Origin: an uncultured bacterium
Lineage (GTDB): Bacteria > Verrucomicrobiota > Kiritimatiellia > RFP12 > UBA1067
Direction: 5' to 3'
DNA: 39,389 nucleotides
Assembly (NCBI GenBank): GCA_902779075.1
Contig: CACZAK010000021.1
Location: 1-39,389, forward strand
The notes under the pieces are model-generated. The model saw only the letters and a program-made list of their open reading frames with translations. It ran no database searches and was not told the origin of the DNA. Numbering within the stretch: the first letter of the stretch is position 1; the number at the start of each line of letters is the position of its first letter. The position numbers and the translations under genes were made by a program. This document shows positions 17,087 to 24,970 of the stretch, piece by piece.

Positions 17087-17115
17087 AGTTTCCCCGCTGG
17101 AAGTGCGGGGAAACT
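17087..17115. terminator. Second hairpin behind the Hsp20 operon
   Basis: Perfect 11-base arms AGTTTCCCCGC and GCGGGGAAACT around a 7-base loop. It sits between the stop codon and the T-run terminator and probably protects the mRNA 3' end. Confidence 0.6.
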
Positions 17116-17146
17116 GCTCGTTATTCCGCAAGAGTCTGTGCGGGAG

Positions 17147-17488
17147 TTACCCGATCGCGATCTTGCGCGGCTGGGTCTCGGGCTTCTTCTGCACCGTGAC
17201 GGTGAGGATTCCGTTCTCGAGAGTTGCGGTGAGCGTGGATGCGTCCGCCATTTCAGGCAGATCCAGCGATGCCGCGTAGTTCTCGCGCAGGAACTCCGTC
17301 TCGACCTCGCGGAAACCAGCGGGGTTCTGCCACGTGGCGTGCGTCTTCAGCGTCAGGGTGCGGCCCTCGACGTGAAGGTCAACGTCCTTCTTGCCGATGC
17401 CGGGGATCGTGAACGTGAAGGTGTAGCACGCGGGCTGTTCGTCCAGCGACACGGCTGGCATTGCGAATCTTTCAGTATTAGCGTTCAT
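17147..17488 (-). CDS. Hsp20/alpha-crystallin small heat-shock protein (second gene)
   Basis: Encodes 113 residues, a nearly bare alpha-crystallin domain: FTFTIPGIGKKDVDLHVEGRTLTL, then the conserved ATLENGILTVTVQKK (AxxxnGvL motif) near the C-terminus and a RKIAIG tail similar to the IxI motif. It holds unfolding proteins in a refoldable state. The ATG at 17488 has GAAAGGAG eight bases upstream; a longer frame reads back into the first Hsp20 gene and is an artefact. The gene lies 26 bases behind its paralogue in the same operon. The two differ enough that hetero-oligomers are likely (inference). Confidence 0.92.
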   Translation of the reverse strand: MNANTERFAMPAVSLDEQPACYTFTFTIPGIGKKDVDLHVEGRTLTLKTHATWQNPAGFREVETEFLRENYAASLDLPEMADASTLTATLENGILTVTVQKKPETQPRKIAIG

Positions 17489-17514
17489 TTCAATTCTCCT
17501 TTCTCTTTCCGAGG

Positions 17515-17928
17515 TTAGCCGGCTATTGCGATCCGGTGTACGCCCTGGGTCTCGGCCTTGGGCAGTTCGATACGCAGGATGCCGTCGGTGAATTTTGCGT
17601 TCGCCTTTTCGGCGTTGACGCGGAACGGCAGCTCGATGCGGCGCGTCCAAGCGGGCGCGGTCTGGGCGGCTTCGCCCTTCTCTCCGTCAGCAACGGGGGC
17701 GGGCTTGTCAGCCACCACGACGGCCTGGGCCTCGAGGGTGAGGTCAACGTCCTTCGCCGTCTTCCCGGGCAGCTCCATGTCGATCAAAACGGCATTGTCG
17801 TCCAGGAACACGTTCACGGGCGGGAACCTTCCAGCCGCACGTGCGCGCATCGTCCGCGTGACGCGGTTGTTCGCGTCGAACAGCGCGTCCAGCAGTTTCC
17901 AAGGATTCATGTCTATCAGTGTATTCAT
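17515..17928 (-). CDS. Hsp20/alpha-crystallin small heat-shock protein (first gene)
   Basis: Encodes 137 residues. The N-terminal arm (MNTLIDMNPWKLLDALFD) is followed by the crystallin domain from PPVNVFLDDNAVLIDMELPG to AKFTDGILRIELPK (the GxL motif) and a HRIAIAG tail. An Ala/Pro/Glu-rich loop (about 82-98) is longer than usual. The ATG at 17928 follows AGGAG. It is expressed from a sigma-54 type promoter 40 bases upstream, unusual for an Hsp20 gene. Confidence 0.93.
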   Translation of the reverse strand: MNTLIDMNPWKLLDALFDANNRVTRTMRARAAGRFPPVNVFLDDNAVLIDMELPGKTAKDVDLTLEAQAVVVADKPAPVADGEKGEAAQTAPAWTRRIELPFRVNAEKANAKFTDGILRIELPKAETQGVHRIAIAG

Positions 17929-17967
17929 GGTTTTGCTCCTTTCAAGCATTTTCAACGCCTTACATAG

Positions 17968-17984
17968 AGCAAAGGCCGTGCCAA
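17968..17984 (-). promoter_or_regulatory. Sigma-54 (RpoN) promoter of the Hsp20 operon
   Basis: The minus strand reads TTGGCACGGCCTTTGCT, a full match to the -24/-12 consensus TGGCACG-N4-TTGCW with correct spacing. Transcription would start near 17957, 29 bases before the ATG. Such promoters need an enhancer-binding ATPase. No -10/-35 or CIRCE element was seen here. Confidence 0.85.
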
Positions 17985-18016
17985 CCCTCTAGTACGGCCC
18001 GTTCAAGCCCCAAATT

Positions 18017-18062
18017 GTGCCATCGTGTCACACAAAGGTGTGCGCATGGCACATCGTGTCAC
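18017..18062 (-). promoter_or_regulatory. Candidate enhancer-binding sites upstream of the sigma-54 promoter
   Basis: The 11-mer CATCGTGTCAC occurs at 18021-18031 and 18052-18062, 31 bases apart (about three helical turns). GTGCCAT/ATGGCAC form an inverted repeat (18017-18023 and 18046-18052). Centres are about -70 and -100 from the predicted start, where sigma-54 activators usually bind. The stretch 18063-18251 shows nothing further. Confidence 0.55.
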
Positions 18063-18251
18063 GTTCTAATAGACACAGATGCTCGTTTGGGGATTTGGAA
18101 ACAACCAAGACAACTTTCAACAACAACTTTGTCCTTCGGGCGCACCTTGAACAATCTGATTTCAAAACCATACGTGCACGGTGTGGCAAGACCGCATCGG
18201 CCTTGTGCAATGGCGATGGCGCCACATCGGGTTTTGCAACCACCTCGACAA

Positions 18252-19025
18252 TCAGTCAAAGGCCACCTTCACCCCGTGTTTGTACTTGATTGTGCGGTAT
18301 GGGCCACTCGGCTTACCGCTGTCGGTGCTGAACTCGAAACGCATCATGCTTTGCTTCCAGAAATCCTCTCTCTTGAACTCCGCCGGAAACGGCACGACGA
18401 TGCGCGTTGGCGTGTGCTCGATCATGTCGTCGATAGACCAGCAGTCATATTTCCGTTTGCCGTCCTTGCAGACCATGCTTACACTCACCTGGTTGCTCAT
18501 GTCAACGACCGTCAGGTCGCGCCCCGTTATGACGATGTTCTCGCCGAACTTCACTTGATCCGCCGTGGAACTCTCGCCCCGGATCTCCGTCATCAGCGCA
18601 CGTGGCGGCTTAACCTTGTTCTGCGGCCGTCTTGTCTCAACCGCCTTGCGGAAGCGCTTGAGCGGCACAAGAGCAACTTTGACGGAGTTCCTCTTTGGAT
18701 TGAACTCTGCATCCTTCTCGTCGAACGTGCCCTTGATCACCAGCCGCACGGCGAAATAGTCGCCGAACCTTCGCGTGATGCCGTCAGAAAGCGTTTTGCT
18801 GATCATTGACTCAATTACGCCGCTCACCACCGACTCCACCATGTACGGTGAAAGCCGCAGACTGGAGTAGTCGAGCATTTCCTCGATTACCTTATCCGTG
18901 CCGTAGCTGCCGCGAGCCATACCGATTGCACGGTACTTTCCTTTCTCCGGTTCGCTCTTGCCTGGGAGCTTGATCTCCCGCAGCTTGAAGTGCAGTTGCG
19001 CCGTATGCTGGTCTCTGGTGGACAT
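18252..19025 (-). CDS. HU-like DNA-binding protein with DUF4469-like C-terminal domain
   Basis: Encodes 257 residues. Residues about 1-130 resemble the HU/IHF-like domain found with DUF4469: a helical start (KVIEEMLDYSSL, VVSGVIESMISKTLSDG), then FGDYFAVRLVIKGTFDEKDAEFNPKRNSV, matching the usual GxFxxxIKGTFxxxDDxFDPxR pattern. From about 160 a beta-rich part carries VKFGENIVITGRDL and IVVPFPAEF as in the Ig-like DUF4469 domain. Such proteins are presumed nucleoid or chromosomal-site binders. The ATG at 19025 follows AAGGAG. Its promoter is immediately preceded by seven phased GTCWGAC sites, which it might itself bind (inference). Confidence 0.65.
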   Translation of the reverse strand: MSTRDQHTAQLHFKLREIKLPGKSEPEKGKYRAIGMARGSYGTDKVIEEMLDYSSLRLSPYMVESVVSGVIESMISKTLSDGITRRFGDYFAVRLVIKGTFDEKDAEFNPKRNSVKVALVPLKRFRKAVETRRPQNKVKPPRALMTEIRGESSTADQVKFGENIVITGRDLTVVDMSNQVSVSMVCKDGKRKYDCWSIDDMIEHTPTRIVVPFPAEFKREDFWKQSMMRFEFSTDSGKPSGPYRTIKYKHGVKVAFD

Positions 19026-19063
19026 TGAATTGCTCCTTGATGCTATTTGTTCTAGACGCCGAT

Positions 19064-19092
19064 AGTATAGCATATAGACCTAGACCATGCAA
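19064..19092 (-). promoter_or_regulatory. Promoter of the HU-like gene
   Basis: Minus-strand TTGCAT (19087-19092), 17-base spacer and TATACT (19064-19069) preceded by TGC, an extended -10. The predicted start is near 19057. The GTCWGAC array begins 8 bases upstream of the -35. Confidence 0.6.
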
Positions 19093-19099
19093 TATTATA

Positions 19100-19238
19100 G
19101 TCTGACTAAATGATAATTAAGGTCTGACTATATTATCAATAAGGTCAGACTTTTTCATCAATAAGGTCAGACCTTTTTATTAATAAAGTCAGACCATTTC
19201 ATCAATAATGTCAGACCTTATTTATAATATCGTCAGAC
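19100..19238. repeat. Seven GTCWGAC sites at an exact 22-bp period
   Basis: The heptamer starts at 19100, 19122, 19144, 19166, 19188, 19210 and 19232. The first two read GTCTGAC and the other five GTCAGAC, i.e. a palindromic GTC-W-GAC core. The six 15-base spacers are AT-rich and partly similar (most end in an ATCAATAA- or TTAATAA-like stretch). All sites face the same side of the helix. The array is directly upstream of the HU-like gene; 19239-19358 contains no gene and only a repeated CTTGTGCCTA (about 19273 and 19340). Confidence 0.95.
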
Positions 19239-19358
19239 AATATTGATTGCCAGTGTTGGTGTAAAAGACTTCTTGTGCCTATGCATATTGTCATTACCCC
19301 CCGTCGGCAATACCACCCATCCCGCCCTCAATAATGTCTTGTGCCTAGCCCCTTTTCA

Positions 19359-20789
19359 TTATGCAATCAGCATCTCCAATGGGACAAGTGCATCGAAAAA
19401 GCCATCAGATGCCACGCGCTTCGATATCCGCCCGTCATATACAAGTGCGGTTCTGACGCTAACTCCATCGCGCACCTTGAGCCTACGCACCTTCTCAGCC
19501 ACCTCCGCCTCAACCTCGTCGCCAATCTCCGTCTGACGCTTTATCTCAACAACGCACACGGACTTCCTCGACTGAATCAGCAGGTCTATCTGGCATCCTC
19601 CACGCTCGTTGTTCTTGAGACGCCTGAACGGCGCAGCCGACAGTATCTGCCGCCCTTCAAGGTGCAAATGCGGCAGAAGCTCGTGTATGTTGTTGAGTAC
19701 CAGATTCTCGAACTGGAGCCCCAGTACCGCATCCCATCCTGGCAGACTTTCGGCGGATGCGAAAACGAAACTCCCGTCCAGAATCTCACGGCTATGAGGT
19801 TCAATGTACTTCATGTAGAACCGAGTGTAGTTGTCTCTCAGTCTGTACCTGTCCTGTCTGGCATGCTTTCCAGTCTCGGGGTTGAGACCAGAATTACGGG
19901 ACACGAATCCCGCCATTTCCAGCTCTTCCATCATGTCGGAAAGCCGCCCGTTTCTAGCCATGCCAACACGCTCGGCAAGTTCTTCGCCGTCCATTGACGA
20001 ATCCGCCAGTGCTTCCAGTATCCGCCGCTTTGCAGGGGCGTTAGCGCCGAACACAGATGTGAACACGTCGTTGAAGTCTCTGAAAAGATATCCGTTCGGA
20101 ACGAAACACATGCGCTTGATGTTCTCGTCCGCTGAAAGCGACGGATCCACCTCTTCAAGATATCGAGGAACACCGCCTGTCACAGCCAGAACATCGAGAA
20201 TTTCACGTGGGGCAATGCGTTCTCTAGCCGCCCCCCAGAACTGTGCGCACTTGCATGGCGGCAGTTCGTTGACAATCAGATCGAGTGTAATGCGCCCTAC
20301 GAACCCCGTATTGGACAGTATATTCTCGTCAATCCATGAAGAAACTGAGCCACAGAGAACGACAACAAGGTCTTTCATGTCGTGGAACCGATTATCCCAT
20401 GCGTATTTCAGCTCACCGGCGAAATTTGCATCGTATTTGCCCATCCACGATATTTCGTCCATTAGTACCACTATCCGGCGTCCGGCTGGCAAGGACTTAG
20501 CAAGACTTCGAAACGCATCAAACCAACTTTCGGGAGTTTGGAACGGCAGACCCATTTGCTCGGCGAGCTGACGGCCAAACGCCTTCAACTGGTCCTCGTT
20601 CATCATCTTCGGCTGGGGAGCCAAGCCCTCAAGCTTGACAAGCACGGCATCAGTACGCTCGGCAAACCGTTTTATCAATGTCGATTTACCGATTCGCCGC
20701 CTGCCACGACATGTCACAAGCGAAGCCATTGGACGACGCCAAAGCACTTCCAGTTGCGACATTTGGTCTTCTCTTCCGTAAAATGCCAT
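19359..20789 (-). CDS. AAA+ ATPase with C-terminal DUF234/PD-(D/E)xK-like domain
   Basis: Encodes 476 residues. The ATPase domain has Walker A GRRRIGKST (29-37), Walker B RIVVLMDEISWM (about 104-115) and sensor-like VVVLCGSVSSWI. A winged-helix segment (about 255-310, with ILEALADSSMDGEELAERVGM) follows. The C-terminus has CQIDLLIQ and CVVEIKRQ (about 405-425), the D...ExK pattern of a restriction-like nuclease fold. This is the archaeal-type ATPase/DUF234 architecture, common in bacteria but of unclear role, suspected in mobile elements, defence or toxin-like systems. It has its own operator-like inverted repeats upstream. The start at 20789 (MAFYGREDQM) is the usual start of the family. Confidence 0.85.
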   Translation of the reverse strand: MAFYGREDQMSQLEVLWRRPMASLVTCRGRRRIGKSTLIKRFAERTDAVLVKLEGLAPQPKMMNEDQLKAFGRQLAEQMGLPFQTPESWFDAFRSLAKSLPAGRRIVVLMDEISWMGKYDANFAGELKYAWDNRFHDMKDLVVVLCGSVSSWIDENILSNTGFVGRITLDLIVNELPPCKCAQFWGAARERIAPREILDVLAVTGGVPRYLEEVDPSLSADENIKRMCFVPNGYLFRDFNDVFTSVFGANAPAKRRILEALADSSMDGEELAERVGMARNGRLSDMMEELEMAGFVSRNSGLNPETGKHARQDRYRLRDNYTRFYMKYIEPHSREILDGSFVFASAESLPGWDAVLGLQFENLVLNNIHELLPHLHLEGRQILSAAPFRRLKNNERGGCQIDLLIQSRKSVCVVEIKRQTEIGDEVEAEVAEKVRRLKVRDGVSVRTALVYDGRISKRVASDGFFDALVPLEMLIA

Positions 20790-20835
20790 AATTCTCCTTA
20801 AGCGCAGGATATGATAACATAACTAGTAGCTGCAG

Positions 20836-20911
20836 TCAAGACCAATAGTCTTGAAATCCCAAATACAAGATTTCAAGACTGTAAGGTTCCGACGTCCAAT
20901 AGTCTTGAAAT
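20836..20911 (-). promoter_or_regulatory. Operator-like TCAAGAC repeats upstream of the ATPase gene
   Basis: Four TCAAGAC/GTCTTGA half-sites at 20836, 20848, 20873 and 20902. They include a perfect 12-base inverted repeat AGTCTTGAAATC...GATTTCAAGACT (20847-20858 and 20869-20880) and a tighter TCAAGAC-N5-GTCTTGA pair. The sequence CCAATAGTCTTGAAAT occurs twice. They lie 47-122 bases before the ATPase start and suggest binding of a dimeric regulator. Confidence 0.6.
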
Positions 20912-20959
20912 ATGGAAATTGCGTTTTTAAAGACACTTGAGATCTCTGTGGCAAACCTC

Positions 20960-21301
20960 TCTTTAACCAAGAACTACGTTCCCGCCGTGTGGCGGGATGG
21001 ATGCTGGACGCGAGCGCCATCCCACCAGATGATACGCTATTTCACCCTTACGCGCACGAAGAACGCTGCTGGCGAGCCTTGCGGCGTGACAACTGCCTTT
21101 GCCTTGCCGTCGGTTAAATGAACAGAGCCAATGAACTTTGTGAAGACGATACCCGGCACTACACCCGCACGCAGTCGCTGAAAATCCTGTAGGACCGTCG
21201 CGATGCTCGACAAAAACCGCATCGTCCATAATCACGTCGTGGAGGTGCACGGTTCTGATACTCAAGAAGTATAAGGGGCAATCCCGTTTACGACACGTCA
21301 A
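20960..21301 (-). pseudogene. Possible remnant of a secreted protein C-terminus
   Basis: Two minus-strand frames each carry protein-like pieces: VHLHDVIMDDAVFVEHRDG (frame ending at 20963) and FIGSVHLTDGKAKAVVTPQG followed by AAFFVRVRVK (ending at 21037). The second looks like the end of an extracellular beta-rich protein but is closed by a stop 10 residues upstream. A frameshifted gene tail would explain both. Nothing else is seen in 20912-21321. Confidence 0.3.
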
Positions 21302-21321
21302 ATCCCTACGAGTATTAGAAG

Positions 21322-21345
21322 TTGCTGTATTCGATCTTACAGCAA
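21322..21345. terminator. Weak hairpin behind the first FGE-domain gene
   Basis: Eight-base arms TTGCTGTA and TACAGCAA around an 8-base loop, 12 bases behind the stop of the minus-strand gene, with only a short T-poor tail. Confidence 0.35.
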
Positions 21346-21356
21346 ACTGCGCTCGC

Positions 21357-23075
21357 TCATTTCTTCAAGCCTTCCTCACGCAGCTCTGCGGAGCAACAGA
21401 GGCGGAAGCCGAGACCGTCGTTGCGGACACTAGGATTGAACCAGTGGCGTGTTGCGGAGCGGCAGTTCCGCGCTCTGTCGCACCAGCCGCCGCCGCGCAA
21501 CACACGGCAGACGCCCGATATCGTGTTACATGGATCATCTGTCGGCGACTTTGCATAGTAATCCTTATCATACCAATCCGTACAGCACTCCCACACATTA
21601 CCGTTCATGCCAACGATACCCAGTTCATTTCCCACGTCCTTCTCCCTGACCGAATGTGTCCGCCATTTGATTGAGAACCGGTTTTCGTTTTTCCTGTCGC
21701 TGTCCGACAACAACCGCCTCAACCCGGAATTCTCGTAATACCATCCAAGCGCGTCCAAGTCGTTTCCACCACTGTACGTGTAGCCACGGGATTCCTTACC
21801 GCCCTTTGCCGCGAACTCCCACTGCGCCTCCGTTGGAAGCGAATACGTCCGCCCGCCGGAAACGTTACAGTTCAGCGCCTTCACGAGCGCATCGCAGTCG
21901 TTCCAGCTAATGCCCTCCATCGGGAAATCGGATGTGTCCATTCCAGCGACTATGCCCTTTCCTTTCCCTTCCCGACTGAAGTATGGAACCGGGTTACCAT
22001 TCGCAAACGAAACGCCGTTCGCCCTCACAAGTGCCTTCCACTGGGCTTGCGTCACAGGATACTTGCCGATCCAGTATGGCTTCGTGATCCTCACCTTATG
22101 CGGAGTCTCATCTGCCCTCCCCGATGAACTACCCATCATGAACGAACCTGGAGCAACATAGATCATCTCCATCTTCACACCACCTGGAAGCACCTGCTTG
22201 CGACATTCGCCGTTTCGTGGAGCAGAAGCGGGTACTGCAGTAGATGATGATATTACCGGCATCGACACTCCCGATGACGCCACCTCAGCAATGCGATTTT
22301 CCACAATGGTCTTCATTAATCCAGTGACGAGGCCCTCGTTGATCGCTCTGCGGTAGAGCTCCGCCGCATGGGCTCGGTATGGCGCTGGATTCTTCGTTGA
22401 AAATCCCCACCAGTAGTCCGCCGCCTTCAGCGCATTGCATTCCTTGGCGTCCTCGGGATTGCACTCGTAGATTGCCGCCTCAATGCCAAGCTTGGCGAAC
22501 ACCTTAAGTGCCCTCGGCCAGTCTCCGAAACGCACGTACGCCTTTGCGAGTCCGCGCAGGGCTGTTGCATCACCAGGATTCTTCCTTAATTCCTTTTTGC
22601 AGGCGGAGATGTCGATCATCGCTTTCGCCTGTTCGGACGCGACATGCTGGATGTTCCGCAGGCGTAGAGCCCTGGCATTCCCAGCGCGGGCAAGCGCCTT
22701 CGACGCGATGGACCCTACTTCGTCCGGCGGCACGTCACTTATCTGTGCGCATAACGCCTCCAGCGCATCCGCCACCTTGTCAAAGTTCCTTGCAAGCGAG
22801 TAGTAGTGGATCGCACCCTTGAGAAGAACGTATTTCGCGGCCTCGGTCTGAGCATCTTTGACAAAGTGAAATGCCGCGTCGCCGACCTCATTCGCCGACT
22901 TCCTGTTCGCAGTGTAGCCCTTCACATACGCGGACATCAATTCGTTCATCAACGGCTCAACCCGTCTGATTTCATCTTTTGTCGGCATAGCCCATGCAAG
23001 TTGAGCGGCAATGGCGACGATGGCGCATCCATACCAGCGCATGCGTTTTCTGTTATCGCTGTTACCTATAAGCAT
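21357..23075 (-). CDS. Secreted FGE-sulfatase/SUMF1-domain protein, paralogue A
   Basis: Encodes 572 residues. A signal peptide (about 12-29) is followed by a helical TPR-like region (about 30-275: ALRGLAKAYVRFGDWPRALKVFAKLGIEAAI). After a Ser/Pro-rich linker comes an FGE-sulfatase (formylglycine-generating-enzyme-like, C-type lectin related) domain from MIYVAPGSFMMGSSS through TYSLPTEAQWEFAAKGG and GMNGNVWECCTDWY to RVLRGGGW...RSATRHW...GFRLCC. Catalytic FGE cysteines cannot be assigned with confidence, so a binding or structural role is as likely. Residues 1-275 are almost identical to the next gene upstream. The ribosome-binding site is degenerate compared with its paralogue. Confidence 0.85.
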   Translation of the reverse strand: MLIGNSDNRKRMRWYGCAIVAIAAQLAWAMPTKDEIRRVEPLMNELMSAYVKGYTANRKSANEVGDAAFHFVKDAQTEAAKYVLLKGAIHYYSLARNFDKVADALEALCAQISDVPPDEVGSIASKALARAGNARALRLRNIQHVASEQAKAMIDISACKKELRKNPGDATALRGLAKAYVRFGDWPRALKVFAKLGIEAAIYECNPEDAKECNALKAADYWWGFSTKNPAPYRAHAAELYRRAINEGLVTGLMKTIVENRIAEVASSGVSMPVISSSTAVPASAPRNGECRKQVLPGGVKMEMIYVAPGSFMMGSSSGRADETPHKVRITKPYWIGKYPVTQAQWKALVRANGVSFANGNPVPYFSREGKGKGIVAGMDTSDFPMEGISWNDCDALVKALNCNVSGGRTYSLPTEAQWEFAAKGGKESRGYTYSGGNDLDALGWYYENSGLRRLLSDSDRKNENRFSIKWRTHSVREKDVGNELGIVGMNGNVWECCTDWYDKDYYAKSPTDDPCNTISGVCRVLRGGGWCDRARNCRSATRHWFNPSVRNDGLGFRLCCSAELREEGLKK

Positions 23076-23126
23076 ACATTGTTTCCGTTTTACAATTGAT
23101 TCTGTCGCGCTTCATCGGCTGGCGGC
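22287..23126. repeat. Duplicated segment, copy A
   Basis: Nearly identical to 24181-25021 at DNA level (offset 1894-1895). It covers the N-terminal half of the FGE-domain gene, its start region and about 45 bases beyond, ending near GGCTGGCGG. Outside this block the two genes diverge abruptly. Confidence 0.85.
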
Positions 23127-23185
23127 TGTCACGAGGCGATCGCCATCCCGGGTTTTGCAACTGGTTTGTTCTTTAACGCTACATT

Positions 23186-24970
23186 TTAATCCACGTTCAG
23201 TACAAGGCGGAAACCTGTAGTATTATGCCAAACCTCCCATGGCAAACTTAACGCCCGAGAGATAGATGTCTGATCTTTATGACCACCAGCCCAACTGCTA
23301 CCACAACTTACACGATGATCCTTAGGCCCTTTCACTCTTCCAAGAGGGTTCTCTCCATACGCATTATACCTGCGAGAGACGCACAATTCCCGGACATTTC
23401 CATACATGTCATAGAGTCCCCACGCATTGGGTTTATACATACCAACAGACGTATGAAAGTCCATATATCCGCCCTTGCCGTCAGGCTTGTGTTTCTTGAA
23501 CTCAGAGTCAGGCTCAAACCATCCTCGTGCCCTTTGATTGTAAGTCACCCTTCCAAGCGTCATCAATCTGTCTATGTCGTAAATGTCGGAGCCATCGTAG
23601 CGTAGAGTGGTAGTACCTGCCCGGCAGGCGTACTCCCATTGTGCCTCGGTGGGAAGCTCAAAACCATCAAGGCCAGACCGCACACGGATGCGTCCGATGA
23701 ACGAATTTGGCGCAGCACTGCGCGATGTGGGCCAGTCGTATTCGACACACGAACCACGCAACTGTGACACGGAAATATCCGTAACCGGACGTTTATCGCC
23801 CTTGCGTTCAGAGGGACTCTCTCCCGTCACTAGTTGATACTGTTTCTGCGTCACCTCAAACACGCCGATGTAGAACGGCTTTGTAAAAGTGACGCGATGA
23901 GATTCGTCCTTCTGGTTCGCACCCATAATGAACGTTCCCGGCTCGATGCGTCGGAGGACAAGCTTCGTAGTCTTGTACTCGTCCGACCATCTGCCCGCAA
24001 ACGGCTCCGAATCGCGCCACGACACAGCGTATCTTTGGGCGTCAGGGCCGGGGGAAAGGTTGATTATGCAGTAGCGCTTGCCGCTGGACGACACATTAGG
24101 GATAACGCCGTTGTTTACGGTCACGGTGGAATGCGGGATTTGAACGACGGCATTCATACCTGCGTTCGCGGCCTCCGCCTCGGCTATGCGATTTTCCACG
24201 ATGGTCTTCATCAATCCAGTGGCAAGGCCATCCTTGATTGCTATTCGATAAAGCTCTACCGCATGGGCTCGGTATGGCGCTGGATTCTTCGTTGAACATC
24301 CCCACCAGTAGTCCGCCGCCTTGAGTGCATTGTATTCCTTGGCGTCCTCGGGATTACACTCGTAGATTGCCGCCTCAATGCCAAGCTTGGCGAACACCTT
24401 AAGCGCCCTCGGCCAGTCGCCAAAACGCACGTACGCCTTTGCGAGTCCGCGCAGGGCCGTTGCATCACCTGGATTCTTCTTTAATTCTCTCTTGCAGGCT
24501 GAGATGTCTATCATCGCCTTCGCCTGTTCGGACGCGACACGCTGGATGTTCCGCAAACGTAGAGCCCTGGCATTCCCGGCACGGGCAAGTGCCTTCGATG
24601 CAATAGACTCAACTTCGTCCGGCGGCACATCACTTATCTGTGCGCATAGCGCATCCAGCGCATCAGCCACCTTGTCAAAGTTCCTTGCAAGCGAGTAGTA
24701 GTGGATCGCCCCCTTGAGAAGAACGTATTTCGCGGCCTCAGTCTGAGCATCTTTGACGAATCCAAATGCGGCGTCCCCTACCTCAGCCGCAGTCTTCCTG
24801 TTCGCAGTGTAGCCCTTAATGTATGCGGACATCAACTCGTTCACCAGCGGCTCTACCCGCTTGATTTCGTCCTTTGCCGGCATCGCCCATGCCAGTTGAG
24901 CGGCAAAGGCGACGATGGCGCATCCATACCAGCGCATGCGTTTTTTGTTATCACTGTTACCTGTAAGCAT
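23186..24970 (-). CDS. Secreted FGE-sulfatase/SUMF1-domain protein, paralogue B
   Basis: Encodes 594 residues. It has the same signal peptide and TPR-like region as paralogue A (residues 1-275, differing at few positions), then its own linker (VVQIPHSTVTVNNGV) and a different FGE-sulfatase domain: RRIEPGTFIMGANQKDESHRV, FELPTEAQWEYACRAG, GLYDMYGNVRELC and GSSWAGG...GFRLVLNVD. The ATG at 24970 has an excellent AAAGGAGG; the frame extends 13 codons upstream without support. Conserved N-terminal and divergent C-terminal halves suggest a common scaffold presenting different binding domains (inference). Confidence 0.85.
   Translation of the reverse strand: MLTGNSDNKKRMRWYGCAIVAFAAQLAWAMPAKDEIKRVEPLVNELMSAYIKGYTANRKTAAEVGDAAFGFVKDAQTEAAKYVLLKGAIHYYSLARNFDKVADALDALCAQISDVPPDEVESIASKALARAGNARALRLRNIQRVASEQAKAMIDISACKRELKKNPGDATALRGLAKAYVRFGDWPRALKVFAKLGIEAAIYECNPEDAKEYNALKAADYWWGCSTKNPAPYRAHAVELYRIAIKDGLATGLMKTIVENRIAEAEAANAGMNAVVQIPHSTVTVNNGVIPNVSSSGKRYCIINLSPGPDAQRYAVSWRDSEPFAGRWSDEYKTTKLVLRRIEPGTFIMGANQKDESHRVTFTKPFYIGVFEVTQKQYQLVTGESPSERKGDKRPVTDISVSQLRGSCVEYDWPTSRSAAPNSFIGRIRVRSGLDGFELPTEAQWEYACRAGTTTLRYDGSDIYDIDRLMTLGRVTYNQRARGWFEPDSEFKKHKPDGKGGYMDFHTSVGMYKPNAWGLYDMYGNVRELCVSRRYNAYGENPLGRVKGPKDHRVSCGSSWAGGHKDQTSISRALSLPWEVWHNTTGFRLVLNVD

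Noticed and set aside
17940..18062. CIRCE or sigma-32 control of the Hsp20 operon
   Set aside because: No TTAGCACTC-N9-GAGTGCTAA and no sigma-32 -35/-10 pair found; the sigma-54 match is complete.
19100..19238. CRISPR array
   Set aside because: The constant part is only 7 bases and palindromic, and the spacers resemble each other and are AT-rich; no cas genes are present.
21357..24970. Complete diversity-generating retroelement
   Set aside because: No reverse transcriptase, accessory gene or template repeat within the window; only the target-like end is present.
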